Shown: positions 7,547 to 15,921, counted from the first letter of the stretch. The stretch is DNA of 53,982 nucleotides from an uncultured Eubacteriales bacterium (GCA_900544985.1 UQXK01000006.1:1-53982), one strand, 5' to 3'. The notes: generated by a model from the sequence alone, not told the origin. Numbers and translations are program-made.

Positions 7547-9646
7547 TTAAAAATCGAACACGACCTTTTTGTTCTCGTCCATCTTCAAAAAAGCGTCGAA
7601 TAATGTTCCCTTTTTGGAAGTAAACCCTTTTATTTTAGAGCTTTTTCCGTTTTCGATAAGGAGTTTTGCGTTCGACACGGATATCGGGCGCTTGCATATC
7701 GACAGTCCGATTTTGAATGTACACCCCTCTTTATACCCCATGCAACCGTAGCTGAATTTTCCTCTTATGACATCGCGCCCGCATACGGGGCATTTTCCTA
7801 TAATGTCTCCGTAAAATCCCGTATCGGTATCGTCTTCGATTTTGGAGTCGCCTTTTTTCTCAAAAACATCGGCTATCTCCTTTTCCGCAAGAGACACGCT
7901 TTCGTCAACGCTCATCTTGCCGTGGTAAACGGCTTTCAGCGCCTTGCCGAGTTCGCTTGTCTTATACTTGTCCATGGAGATATTCATTCCCATAAGCGAT
8001 TCTATGAGAAATTCTCCGCCCGGCAAAATCGTATACACATCTTTTTTTAAGCTTATATATCCGCTCTTTTTGGCGTTGTCGATAATTCCCGTTCTTGTTG
8101 CCTCCGTTCCGAGTTCAAGTCCTTCGAATATCGCCTTATAATCTTCATCGTCGTTCTCTTCTTCGGATAAATTAGCCTTATCCTCCCTGAAAGGATTTTT
8201 AAGATAGTTGTTGAGCGTTTCTATCGTATAATGCTTCGGGGGATTTGTTTCCTTTTCGCACGGCGCGAATTTTATATTGACATCGTCATTTTCGGAAAGA
8301 TTCGGCAAAATTTTGTCTTTCTGAACGTAATCGTCGTATTTAGTCCAGCCTTGTTCTTTTATTACGACGCCTTTTAATGTAAAAGTTTCGTATCCCCCTA
8401 CATCGATTTTCATTTCCGTGCGCTCCACAACGCAATCCTCGGCACAGAAAACCGCGACAAAACGTCTGAGTATTGCGGAATAAACTGTCTTTTCCTCTTC
8501 CGTGAGAGCGTTTTTGTCGGGTATTTTATAAGTAGGCGTAAGAGCCGAGTGCGATTCTATTTTCGAATCGTCAAAGATAGTCTTTTTATTCTTGAAAACA
8601 ACGGGATATCCGATTTTTTCTATATTCTTCAATATGCTCTTGACTTTGTTCTGTTCCGCAACGGCAAGATATTCGGAGTTTGTTCTCGGATAAGTTATAT
8701 ATCCTTTTTCGTATAATCCCTGCACGACGGAAAGGCTCTTTTCCATAGGCATTTTATATTTTTTTCCGAGCACGTTTTGGAGCTTTGTAAGAGAATACAG
8801 CTTTCCCGGTGCAAGCGTATCCTTTTTCACCTTTTTGCTTGCCACAAACGCTCTTGAAGAATTGTATTTTTCGCAAAGCGCATTTGCTTTTTCAAGATCG
8901 TTTGCCGCAAATTTTGCCTTCGAAAGAAGCTCTACCGCTTCCCCGTTTGTTTTTTCATTGCTCGAAACAGAATAATATTTCTCGGGAACGAAATTTTTTA
9001 TCGCCATATCGCGGTCGTATACCGCCTTTACAATAGGCACTATAACACGCCCCACGCGAAGAAGAGTCCCTGTTTTTAACGTCGCATATCTTGTAAGATT
9101 CACTCCGTAGAGCCAGTCTATGTATGTTCTCGCAAAGCCCTCATTTGCAAGATTGTCGTATTCGCATTCGTCTTTCATATCGGAAAGAGCCGCCGCAACG
9201 GTCTGCGGCGTCTGATCCGGCAGCCAAAGACGAAGAAATTTCTTTTCGGAAGCACCTGCATTCATAACGCAAAGGCGAACAATTATTTCCCCCTCGCGGT
9301 CCGCGTCCCCTGCGTTTATTATAGTGTCCACATCGTTTCGAAGGCAAAGGGTTTTTATAAGCTCAAACTGCTTATTTACGCCGTCATCGGGCTTTTTGTC
9401 GGCGCCGAGTTTTAGTTTGAATCTGAAACTTTCGGGAAAGCACGGAAGCCCTTCAAGCGTCCATTTACTTTTTTCCCCGGCGCGCCCGTTGTAATCCTCT
9501 ATATCGCAAAGCGAAAAAAGATGACCGAACGCCCATGTAACTATGTAATCTTTATTTTCAAAATATCCGCGACGCTTTGCCATCTCCCCGATACCTGCGA
9601 CAATATTCCGCGCAAGGCTCGGCTTTTCGGCGATAATAAGTTTCAT
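7547..9646 (-). CDS. topB: DNA topoisomerase III (type IA)
   Basis: Type IA topoisomerase that relaxes or decatenates DNA through a 5'-phosphotyrosine link. The N-terminal Toprim domain has KLIIAEKPSLA at 2-12 and the acidic triad in GDADREGE (about 113-120). The catalytic Tyr319 is in YITYPRTNS. The C-terminus carries one four-cysteine zinc module (CPVCGRDV...CMGYKEGC) of the TopB kind. The ATG at 9646 is preferred because it begins the Toprim strand and has a G-rich ribosome binding site; an in-frame start 30 bases upstream is less likely. At 699 residues it is normal length. The usual VGRVQTP motif reads VGRVIVP, an uncommon change. It converges with the acyltransferase gene across repeat R1. 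Confidence 0.94.
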   Translation of the reverse strand: MKLIIAEKPSLARNIVAGIGEMAKRRGYFENKDYIVTWAFGHLFSLCDIEDYNGRAGEKSKWTLEGLPCFPESFRFKLKLGADKKPDDGVNKQFELIKTLCLRNDVDTIINAGDADREGEIIVRLCVMNAGASEKKFLRLWLPDQTPQTVAAALSDMKDECEYDNLANEGFARTYIDWLYGVNLTRYATLKTGTLLRVGRVIVPIVKAVYDRDMAIKNFVPEKYYSVSSNEKTNGEAVELLSKAKFAANDLEKANALCEKYNSSRAFVASKKVKKDTLAPGKLYSLTKLQNVLGKKYKMPMEKSLSVVQGLYEKGYITYPRTNSEYLAVAEQNKVKSILKNIEKIGYPVVFKNKKTIFDDSKIESHSALTPTYKIPDKNALTEEEKTVYSAILRRFVAVFCAEDCVVERTEMKIDVGGYETFTLKGVVIKEQGWTKYDDYVQKDKILPNLSENDDVNIKFAPCEKETNPPKHYTIETLNNYLKNPFREDKANLSEEENDDEDYKAIFEGLELGTEATRTGIIDNAKKSGYISLKKDVYTILPGGEFLIESLMGMNISMDKYKTSELGKALKAVYHGKMSVDESVSLAEKEIADVFEKKGDSKIEDDTDTGFYGDIIGKCPVCGRDVIRGKFSYGCMGYKEGCTFKIGLSICKRPISVSNAKLLIENGKSSKIKGFTSKKGTLFDAFLKMDENKKVVFDF

Positions 9647-10062
9647 AGTCCCCCCGTGTATATTTTCTTCACACATTCAAAAAGCGCGGTAAATTTCAAA
9701 TTCACACGCGTTTTTATCCGTTTTTTAAATCATATTTAAATGCCGCACGCCGTCAAGACAAAACAAAAAATGTTTTATCTCACAATCACAAAATATATCA
9801 TAAAATAATTAAGGCATACAAAATAATTTATAATGTAAAAATCGCATTGCGAATACAGTATCCGATTTTCACATTAAACTTTTTATAATTATATCACAAA
9901 TCCGCGCCTTATTCAATGCCCCGACGGCAAAGACTCAAACGCGTTAAAAATCGTTATATGCCTTTTTCCGCATTTGTAAAATTTCAAAATCGACATTTTC
10001 GAAAAATCGCCTGATAATCGCAACATAACAAAATTTTCTATTTTACTCAAAGAAAAAAATCA
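9647..10062. other. AT-rich non-coding gap with an imperfect palindrome
   Basis: No convincing reading frame. The only structure is a 13-base inverted repeat with one mismatch (9832-9844 against 9863-9875, AATGT-A-AAAATCG) around an 18-base spacer. It could be an operator or a weak terminator of the hydrolase gene at 10063. The promoter of topB should lie at the left end of this stretch but I cannot place it. Confidence 0.4.
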
Positions 10063-10746
10063 TCAAATTTCTTTCAGAAAAGCCTCCACCTCTTTATTGA
10101 AAGCCGCCGCTCTCTTATTTGCAATAAAGTGGTTTCCTTTGATTATCGATAATTTTGCATTCGGAATATTCGCGGCGATCTCTTTTGTGTGAGATTCCTT
10201 TATCATATCTCTTTTTCCGCAAATAACTAGCGTGGGAGCGGTTATTTTTGATAATTCGGCAGGAGAAATATTCGGCTCGTTGACCATTAAACCGAGCATT
10301 TCCGCATTTCTTTTCGCGTCAGGTGATTTCGAAGCAAAGCGATTTGCTATTCTGTACCCCATTTCGATAGGTATCTGCGTCGTCCTTTTAACGCCTTTCG
10401 AATTCAGATTTCCTCCGTTCAATATAAGCGCCTTTACCATATTCGAATGTTTAATCGCGAATTTCATCGCAATATTTGCTCCGTCGGAAAATCCCAGAAT
10501 TATCGCATTTGAAATTTCGAGTCCCGTCATAAAATCATAAAGATCACGCGAAAACTGCTCTATGGTGAAAGGCGCATTACCCCTCGGTGATTTGCCGTGA
10601 CCTCTTGTATCCAAAGCAATTACCCTATATTTGTCACTGAAATAATCTATCTGATTTTCGAAATACGATCCGTCTTCTCCGTTTCCGTGTAAAAGAATAA
10701 ACGGATCTTTATTTCCTTTTTCCCTATAATATAAAGATATATCCAT
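10063..10746 (-). CDS. Alpha/beta hydrolase
   Basis: A 227-residue cytosolic hydrolase of the alpha/beta fold. It has the oxyanion-hole motif HGNG near residue 20, ALDTRGHGKS at about 45-54, the nucleophile elbow GFSDG at about 94-98 (Ser96), a late acidic residue in CGKRDM, and the catalytic His in KGNHF near the end. These give a complete Ser-Asp-His triad. Such enzymes cleave esters, lactones or similar bonds; the substrate cannot be told. The ATG at 10746 has a GGGAG site. It stands alone: a bidirectional hairpin (10864-10891) separates it from the gene upstream. Confidence 0.88.
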   Translation of the reverse strand: MDISLYYREKGNKDPFILLHGNGEDGSYFENQIDYFSDKYRVIALDTRGHGKSPRGNAPFTIEQFSRDLYDFMTGLEISNAIILGFSDGANIAMKFAIKHSNMVKALILNGGNLNSKGVKRTTQIPIEMGYRIANRFASKSPDAKRNAEMLGLMVNEPNISPAELSKITAPTLVICGKRDMIKESHTKEIAANIPNAKLSIIKGNHFIANKRAAAFNKEVEAFLKEI

Positions 10747-10863
10747 TTATATCATGCTCCCGCTTGCAAAATCCGAATTGCCGTTATGTTTTTAAGAAAT
10801 AATACCATAAAATTGCAATATTTTCAATAGTTACGCGGCAATGCAGATATCAGGACAAAAAAA

Positions 10864-10891
10864 GACAACCGAGATTATAAAATCGGTTGTC
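10864..10891. terminator. Bidirectional intrinsic terminator
   Basis: GACAACCGA pairs perfectly with TCGGTTGTC around a 10-base loop; A-runs precede it and CTTTT follows, so both strands gain a T tail. On the minus strand it ends the 10942-11472 gene. Confidence 0.75.
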
Positions 10892-10941
10892 CTTTTCAAA
10901 ATGCAAAACGATTTTGAAGAAATATATTTTCTGTATTTCCT

Positions 10942-11472
10942 CTAATTCATATCTGTATTTTCGTATATTATATTAGCGTTAGTAAAAATCTTTTCGACGG
11001 ATTTTCCAATCGGCTGGTTTAATTTGAATTTTCTTGCATCAACCAATTTAAAAGAAATTTTATGAAAAAGCCGTTTTTTATACTGGATAATGACATCGTA
11101 ACCGCCTGCAAACTGCCGCACGTAGTCCTCTATATCGAAAATTTCGATATAATAGAACTTTTTGCCGTTAATGCGTGAATATTGCTCATTCCAATTATAT
11201 TCGAAAACAAAGCCGTCATGAAAATAAATTATAAATCCGTTCTTTTTTATCTGCGATGGATAAGAAAGTTCATTTTTGATATAGTGCAATAAATCGGCGA
11301 GTTCGCCTCCCTCACTCAGCTGATTATATTTACAAAATTGACAAACGCTGTCGGCATTTTCAAATGATATCCTTTCGGAAAGCGCTTCCGATTTTATATA
11401 TCCGTTTCTTACCATTTGTATATCATAACATTCTCCGACATTTATTTTGCGATTTTTCAGTTTGCAAAACAC
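10942..11472 (-). CDS. Hypothetical protein with an N-terminal four-cysteine region
   Basis: A 176-residue soluble protein that I do not recognise. Cys3, Cys15, Cys44 and Cys47 (C-x11-C then CQFC) suggest a small metal-binding or redox region in the first 50 residues. The rest is rich in aromatic and charged residues with alternating strands (IIYFHDGFVFEYNW, KKFYYIEIFDIEDYV), like a compact alpha/beta domain. No signal peptide or membrane helix. It starts with GTG at 11472, about 12 bases after AAGGAG; an internal ATG at codon 20 would remove two of the cysteines. It is bounded by terminators on both sides, so it is a single-gene unit. Confidence 0.6.
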   Translation of the reverse strand: MFCKLKNRKINVGECYDIQMVRNGYIKSEALSERISFENADSVCQFCKYNQLSEGGELADLLHYIKNELSYPSQIKKNGFIIYFHDGFVFEYNWNEQYSRINGKKFYYIEIFDIEDYVRQFAGGYDVIIQYKKRLFHKISFKLVDARKFKLNQPIGKSVEKIFTNANIIYENTDMN

Positions 11473-11522
11473 GGGTATTCAGCGCTCCTTTCCGTTGTCT
11501 TGTGACAATTTACAATAAAAAA

Positions 11523-11562
11523 CCTGCCTAAATACGAATCCGAAGATTCGGCTTCCGGCAGG
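11523..11562 (-). terminator. Intrinsic terminator of the lipoprotein gene
   Basis: CCTGCC (11523-11528) pairs with GGCAGG (11557-11562), with an inner perfect hairpin CGAATC-CGAA-GATTCG (11535-11550). On the minus strand the stem is followed by T6. Confidence 0.75.
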
Positions 11563-11596
11563 TAATTCTCTTTTCTATATGTCCGGTCTATTCCGA

Positions 11597-12106
11597 TTAT
11601 TCGGCGGCGGAAGTAAATGTAACGGTTTTTGCCCAGTTGATAAAGTATGGTCTGTTTGCTTCATAATTCTTTGTCTCACAGGTAAACTGAACCATCCAGA
11701 AACAATCATCGCACTTGAACATTACGGTAAAGTAGGAATAATTCTTATTCAACTTTTCATTGTGGAACTCGTATTCTATCACTGTCAGCCCGTCAACAGT
11801 GGATACCGGCTTGGGAGATTTCGAGGAATTGTTCTTATAAATGATATCAGCATACTCGCTAAGCGTCATATCTTTCAGCTGAGCAGCATCGGCATAGGCC
11901 TCACGAAGTCCGAACACGGCAATCTCGGGAGAATCGTAAACTACGGTGTAACCGTCTATTTTGCTCTCCTTGAACGCCGACGTCAACGTGATGTTCATGC
12001 CATTTGAAGAAAACACTTTGTCACTTGCCGTTACAGTATCCTTATTGCATGCGGCAATTGACAAAACCATTAACACGGCAAGCAAACATAACAACAATTT
12101 TTTCAT
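11597..12106 (-). CDS. Small predicted lipoprotein
   Basis: A 169-residue exported protein with a classic lipoprotein signal (MKKLLLCLLAVLMVLSIAAC; Cys20 would be lipidated), so it is tethered to the outer face of the membrane. The mature part alternates short strands and aromatic residues (YTVVYDSPEIAVFGLREAY, MVQFTCETKNYEANRPYF) and contains CDDC near residue 132. Its size, layout and ending resemble the lipoprotein at 16499-17020, suggesting distant paralogues of a PsbP/DUF1795-like fold, which is an inference. An AGGAGAG site precedes the ATG. It is transcribed alone and ends at the hairpin 11523-11562. Function unknown. Confidence 0.75.
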   Translation of the reverse strand: MKKLLLCLLAVLMVLSIAACNKDTVTASDKVFSSNGMNITLTSAFKESKIDGYTVVYDSPEIAVFGLREAYADAAQLKDMTLSEYADIIYKNNSSKSPKPVSTVDGLTVIEYEFHNEKLNKNYSYFTVMFKCDDCFWMVQFTCETKNYEANRPYFINWAKTVTFTSAAE

Positions 12107-12165
12107 GTCAATACTCTCCTACGTTAAAATTGATTTTTTGAATCTTGATATTTAATTAATAAAAA

Positions 12166-12194
12166 AATTCCCGACACAATAAGTTCCGGGAATT
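12166..12194. terminator. Bidirectional terminator after tRNA-Gln
   Basis: AATTCCCG (12166-12173) pairs with CGGGAATT (12187-12194); A7 lies before and T6 after, so both strands have a T tail. It begins four bases past the tRNA 3' end on the minus strand. Confidence 0.8.
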
Positions 12195-12197
12195 TTT

Positions 12198-12271
12198 TGG
12201 CTGCGGAATAGGGATTCGAACCCCAACAAACAGAGTCAGAGTCTGTCGTGCTGCCGTTACACAATTCCGCA
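12198..12271 (-). tRNA. tRNA-Gln (CTG)
   Basis: On the minus strand a full cloverleaf can be drawn: acceptor stem TGCGGAA/TTCCGCA, a D-arm in TGTGTAACGGCAGCAC, an anticodon stem ACAGA/TCTGT around the loop CTCTGAC (anticodon CTG), and a T-arm ending TGGGG-TTCGAAT-CCCTA. G is the discriminator base and CCA is encoded. Length is 74 bases with CCA. It stands alone and is followed at once by a hairpin terminator. Confidence 0.93.
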
Positions 12272-12347
12272 TTACGAACGAGTATTAGTATACTATCTTA
12301 AATCGAATTTGTCAATATCATTTTTTGATTTTTTGGAGGTTTTTTTA

Positions 12348-12572
12348 ATGAAAAATAAAATAAAACATAAATCCGAAGGTTTTCCGCGATACAAAGTTCA
12401 GAAAATAAACGCCGACGAAAGAAGAAAAAAATTTTATTATTCTCAATGCATATATGAAGGAAGCGAAGTGGAAATAATCTTCCGCGAAAAAGGAGGTATC
12501 GTTATAAAATGCGGCAAGACAAAAATAGGACTTTCCGCCGATGCCGCAAAGGAAATCTGTTTTTCCATGTAA
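12348..12572 (+). CDS. feoA: FeoA-domain protein
   Basis: A 74-residue cytosolic SH3-like protein of ferrous iron uptake that assists FeoB. It matches FeoA in size and in the pattern INADERRKKFYYSQ, the GSEVEIIF strand, the GGIVIKCGKTKIGLS hairpin and the closing DAAKEI. The first 15 residues are basic and not conserved. The ATG at 12348 follows a strong GGAGGT site; an upstream in-frame codon at 12309 has none. It lies 75 bases ahead of feoB, so the two form a minimal feoAB operon with no feoC visible. The TATACT at about 12279 may belong to its promoter, but no good -35 is seen. Confidence 0.85.
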   Translation: MKNKIKHKSEGFPRYKVQKINADERRKKFYYSQCIYEGSEVEIIFREKGGIVIKCGKTKIGLSADAAKEICFSM

Positions 12573-12647
12573 TATTATTCCCCGCTCCGAAATAAGTTTA
12601 TGTATAAAATAATAATTTTTATAAACGAATATAAAATCGGAGAAAAG

Positions 12648-14423
12648 ATGAAAAAGCAAAAAAAGACATTCATACTTGCGGGAAATCCGAACTGCGGAAA
12701 AACAACGCTTTTCAATATTCTGACAAAGAGCAACGAAGCGACGGGAAACCGCGCGGGAGTGACGGTGGATATAAAAACATCGGATTTAAGAAAAAACATC
12801 GTCCCCGACGTGATAATAGCCGATCTTCCGGGAATATATTCTCTTTCTCCCGTCGGAAACGATGAAAAAGTCGCAGATAAATATATAAAAAATTCAAAAG
12901 CCGACGGGATAATAAATATAGCGGACGCTACCAATTTGAAAAGAAGTCTTTTTCTCACAACGGAACTTCTCGAAAAAAACATACCGACGATACTCGTTTT
13001 AAACATGGCGGACGAAGCCGAAAAAGAAGGAGTTATCATAGATAAAGAAAAACTTTCCGAAAAACTCGGCGTTCCCGTCGTAATGATATCCGCCGCAAAA
13101 AACACGGGTATAAAAGAGCTTTGCGAAAAAATAAAGCTTTTATCCGACGGAAATATTCCCCCGAGCAAGAAAAAATTTTCCTTTTCCGACGATAAGAAAC
13201 GAACGGATTTTATAAATGATATTTCAAAAAGCGTTTTTATCAAAAACGGCAGATCTTATGCTTTCGATGACAAACTCGATTCGCTCATATGCCGAAAAGC
13301 CGTGGGAATCCCGTTATTTTTTCTCATAATGGCATTCATATTCGCATTCACATTTTCATCGGCAGGCGACGCATTGTGCTTTTTAACGATGAAAATCTTC
13401 TCCTTTTTTATCTCTCTCCTTGAAAAATTTATGAATTTTGCAGGAGCGGGAAATGAAGTGAAAAATTTCGTAATAACAGTATTCGAAAACGGCATAGGCT
13501 CCGTAATTTCGCTTTTGCCGCGAATTGCAATGTTGTTCGCGCTCATAGAAGTGTTAAACGACAGCGGATATATGGCGCGCGCCGCGTTCGTCATGGACGC
13601 GCCCATGCGTGCTCTCGGTCTTTCGGGAAAATCATTTATACCGCTCATAACAGGACTAGGCTGTACCGTCCCGGCGGTCCTCTCCACGCAAATACTTGAA
13701 AAATCCGAAAGAAAAAATGTGATATATTCTCTGCCTTTCATTCCGTGCGGGGCGCGTTTCCCCGTGTTTTCCCTCATAACCGCTTCTTTTTTTCCTTCGC
13801 ATAAAGCGCTTGCAGCTTCAATAATATATATTTTCGGAATATTGATGTCATATATTTCCCTCGTCTTAATGTCAAAAGGCAAAAAAGCTCCGCCGCTTTC
13901 GATAGAATTCCCGAAATACAGATTTCCGAAGTTTTCAAATATAATAAGAGCGGTAAAATCCAAAAGTATGGAATTTGTCTCCCGCGCCGGAAGCGTGATA
14001 TTTCTGTGTTCTGCCGCGATACATATATTATCCTCGCTGACGCCGGAGTTCAAATTCACAATATCCGCAGACAAAAGCATTCTTGCTTTTATCGCAAAAA
14101 AGATTTCTCCCGTTCTTTTACCGATAGGGCTTTCGGATTACCGCGTATGTGCTTCTCTTATATCCGGGGTTTTTGCCAAGGAAGCGATAGTCTCCACCCT
14201 TTCCGTACTGGGAGTGAACAACATCTCCGAAATTCTTTCATTGCCGCAAGGGATATCTTTTACCGTATTCGTCTTAATGTACACGCCGTGTGTAGCCGCA
14301 CTGTCCGCATGCCGTTTCAAACTCAGCACAAAAGATTCCGCGAAAATAGCCTTGCGGAGCCTTACTTACGCGTATATAACGGCATTCGCGGTATACACAT
14401 TTTCAAGACTTATACTTCCTTAA
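12648..14423 (+). CDS. feoB: Ferrous iron transporter FeoB
   Basis: Membrane Fe(II) importer with an N-terminal G domain. Walker A GNPNCGKTT is at 12-20, the G3 motif DLPG at 59-62 and the G4 motif NMAD at 119-122; a helical GDI-like region follows to about 210. The C-terminal part has about eight helices with the two gate blocks LGCTVPAVLST and IPCGARFPVFSL, whose cysteines are typical of FeoB. At 591 residues it is at the short end of the family, which often exceeds 650. The ATG at 12648 with a CGGAG site begins the G domain; the frame is open 16 codons further upstream. Confidence 0.94.
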   Translation: MKKQKKTFILAGNPNCGKTTLFNILTKSNEATGNRAGVTVDIKTSDLRKNIVPDVIIADLPGIYSLSPVGNDEKVADKYIKNSKADGIINIADATNLKRSLFLTTELLEKNIPTILVLNMADEAEKEGVIIDKEKLSEKLGVPVVMISAAKNTGIKELCEKIKLLSDGNIPPSKKKFSFSDDKKRTDFINDISKSVFIKNGRSYAFDDKLDSLICRKAVGIPLFFLIMAFIFAFTFSSAGDALCFLTMKIFSFFISLLEKFMNFAGAGNEVKNFVITVFENGIGSVISLLPRIAMLFALIEVLNDSGYMARAAFVMDAPMRALGLSGKSFIPLITGLGCTVPAVLSTQILEKSERKNVIYSLPFIPCGARFPVFSLITASFFPSHKALAASIIYIFGILMSYISLVLMSKGKKAPPLSIEFPKYRFPKFSNIIRAVKSKSMEFVSRAGSVIFLCSAAIHILSSLTPEFKFTISADKSILAFIAKKISPVLLPIGLSDYRVCASLISGVFAKEAIVSTLSVLGVNNISEILSLPQGISFTVFVLMYTPCVAALSACRFKLSTKDSAKIALRSLTYAYITAFAVYTFSRLILP

Positions 14424-14555
14424 ATCCATTATCAATAGTATACAAAAAATTATAAATTTTTATAACATTTTAAAAAAACCGTCGTTCAAAATCGTTTTTT
14501 TGTGAAAATAGTCAAAAAATTATAACTGATATATCATTTTTATTGGAAATTTAAC

Positions 14556-14583
14556 TTGACACGGGATTTTTTCGTGATATAAT
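14556..14583 (+). promoter_or_regulatory. Perfect-consensus extended -10 promoter
   Basis: TTGACA (14556-14561), a 16-base spacer and TATAAT (14578-14583), with a TGN extension (TGA at 14575-14577). Both hexamers match the sigma-70/SigA consensus exactly. It points at the sigma factor gene that starts at 14621 or 14654. Confidence 0.85.
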
Positions 14584-14620
14584 GTAGATAGTCAAGATTT
14601 TAAGTGTTTTAAAGTAAAAT

Positions 14621-15208
14621 TTGTCTTTTTGTCAGGCAGGAAGTTGTGTTCTTTTGGTAAACGATATAAACTCTCTTTTAGAGGATGTAAAAAACGGCAA
14701 GCCGCTTTCTTTCGAATCGGTTTATCATTTGTACTTTCCACTTATTTCAAGTGCCGTGACAAAATGTATACAGGCTCACAAAATTCCTCTATACGAATAT
14801 GACGATTTGTGCCAGGAAGCGTCTCTTGCTCTTTACAAAGCGGCGCTTGCATACGACGGCACAAAGGGGGTTTCTTTCGGGCTTTACGCCAAAATATGTA
14901 TTCAAAACAGGATAATCTCATATATACGAAGCAACGCAAAGCTTGCAGCCACCGATGACACGCCGTATGACTTTTATTGCGATATGCCGGAAAACGAGAC
15001 GCCGGAGAAATTGCTTATAAGCAAAGAATCCCTCGGCGAATTGAACAAGAATATCGACAATTCCCTTACCGATATCGAACATTCGGTTTTTCGTCTTTAC
15101 CTTGAAGATCTGTCTTACGAGGATATTTCCCGTGCCCTTTCAATCCCGAAAAAGTCGGTAGATAACGCTATTGGCAGAATTAAAGCAAAGTTGCGAAGGC
15201 TTTTATAA
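14621..15208 (+). CDS. SigH-like RNA polymerase sigma factor
   Basis: A sigma-70 family protein of up to 195 residues, closest in feel to SigH/Spo0H. Region 2 has the core-binding and -10 recognition stretch YDDLCQEASLALYKAALAYD followed by SFGLYAKICIQNRIISYIRS. Region 4 at the C-terminus has LTDIEHSVFRLYLEDLSYEDI and the recognition helix KKSVDNAIGRIKAKLRR. The annotated start is TTG at 14621; a second in-frame TTG at 14654 sits about 11 bases after AGGAAG and fits translation better, giving 184 residues. Either way the start is a weak codon behind a very strong promoter. SigH proteins govern the entry to sporulation and competence; that role here is inferred. Confidence 0.85.
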   Translation: MSFCQAGSCVLLVNDINSLLEDVKNGKPLSFESVYHLYFPLISSAVTKCIQAHKIPLYEYDDLCQEASLALYKAALAYDGTKGVSFGLYAKICIQNRIISYIRSNAKLAATDDTPYDFYCDMPENETPEKLLISKESLGELNKNIDNSLTDIEHSVFRLYLEDLSYEDISRALSIPKKSVDNAIGRIKAKLRRLL

Positions 15209-15273
15209 GATTATACATTATCAATTTATTACTTTTTATGCGTTTTCGCGTTTTTATATTTATTATGTTCTCA

Positions 15274-15338
15274 TGCCCAAATAGCTTAATCCAAAGCGTT
15301 GTTCTACAAAGATGACAGTTGAAGTCTGTCTTGGGGCA
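15274..15338 (+). other. tRNA-like cloverleaf in the leader of the zinc-ribbon gene
   Basis: Four helices can be drawn: TGCCCAA with TTGGGGCA (one bulge), GCTT/AAGC (15284-15287 with 15294-15297), TTGT/ACAA (15299-15309) and GACAG/CTGTC around a 7-base loop (15314-15330). The last arm has T-arm geometry and TCT sits where an anticodon would. At 65 bases, with a broken anticodon stem and almost no variable loop, it is unlikely to be a working tRNA. It ends 41 bases before the next start codon. Confidence 0.35.
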
Positions 15339-15379
15339 AAAAATTTTTATACCATATTTTCAAAGCGAGGTAAGACAAG

Positions 15380-15661
15380 ATGTATCAGGACAAAACATTA
15401 GTTTGCAAGGACTGCGGAGCAGAATTCGTTTTCACAGCAGGCGAGCAGGAATTCTATGCTGAAAGAGGCTTCCAGAACGAGCCCCAGAGATGCAAGAGCT
15501 GCCGTGACGCAAGAAAGAACGCTACAAGACCCGCAAAACAGCTCTTTACAACTACTTGTGCAAAATGCGGAAAAGAAGCAAAAGTTCCTTTCCAGCCCAG
15601 CAACGACAGACCTGTATATTGCAGCGAATGCTATGCAGCAATGAAACAGGACCAGCAGTAA
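15380..15661 (+). CDS. Zinc-ribbon protein, two CxxC pairs twice over
   Basis: A 93-residue soluble protein made of two similar zinc-binding units: CKDCGAEF with CKSC (about residues 9-12 and 38-41), then CAKCGKEA with CSEC (about 60-63 and 80-83). The first unit has the AEFVFTAGEQEFYAERGF stretch of the probable zinc-ribbon family common in Clostridia and Chloroflexi, whose function is unknown and is thought to involve nucleic acid binding. The ATG at 15380 has a GCGAGG site. It is preceded by an unusual structured leader and followed by a strong terminator, so it is a one-gene unit, probably highly expressed. Confidence 0.85.
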   Translation: MYQDKTLVCKDCGAEFVFTAGEQEFYAERGFQNEPQRCKSCRDARKNATRPAKQLFTTTCAKCGKEAKVPFQPSNDRPVYCSECYAAMKQDQQ

Positions 15662-15683
15662 TTTGATTTAAAAAATTGCTCTA

Positions 15684-15718
15684 CCCCGCCATTTTCGGCG
15701 GGGTTGTTGTTTTTTGTT
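15684..15718 (+). terminator. Intrinsic terminator of the zinc-ribbon gene
   Basis: CCCCGCC (15684-15690), a 6-base loop and GGCGGGG (15697-15703) are followed by a T-rich tail. This is the strongest GC-stem terminator in the window. Confidence 0.9.
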
Positions 15719-15921
15719 TTTGAAAATAGCGTATTTTCGGGTATTTTTGCAGACAAAACAGCGCGACTGTTCCGCAAAATTCCGTTATAATCCGTTATAA
15801 ATGGCATAAATAATTTTTTAAAAAGACAAAATCTATCGTCGATGCGGAGTGTACCATATATCCGCTGTTGTTCGGCGGTTTAATTTACAAAAATATATTA
15901 CATAGATGAGGAGTTTTAAAA

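Noticed and set aside
13256..14080. Open frame of 274 codons on the minus strand
   Set aside because: Antisense to the FeoB membrane domain; no conserved motif and no start signal.
15274..15338. A functional tRNA-Arg (TCT)
   Set aside because: Only 65 bases, mismatched anticodon stem, missing variable loop and a bulged acceptor stem; listed as a tRNA-like leader instead.
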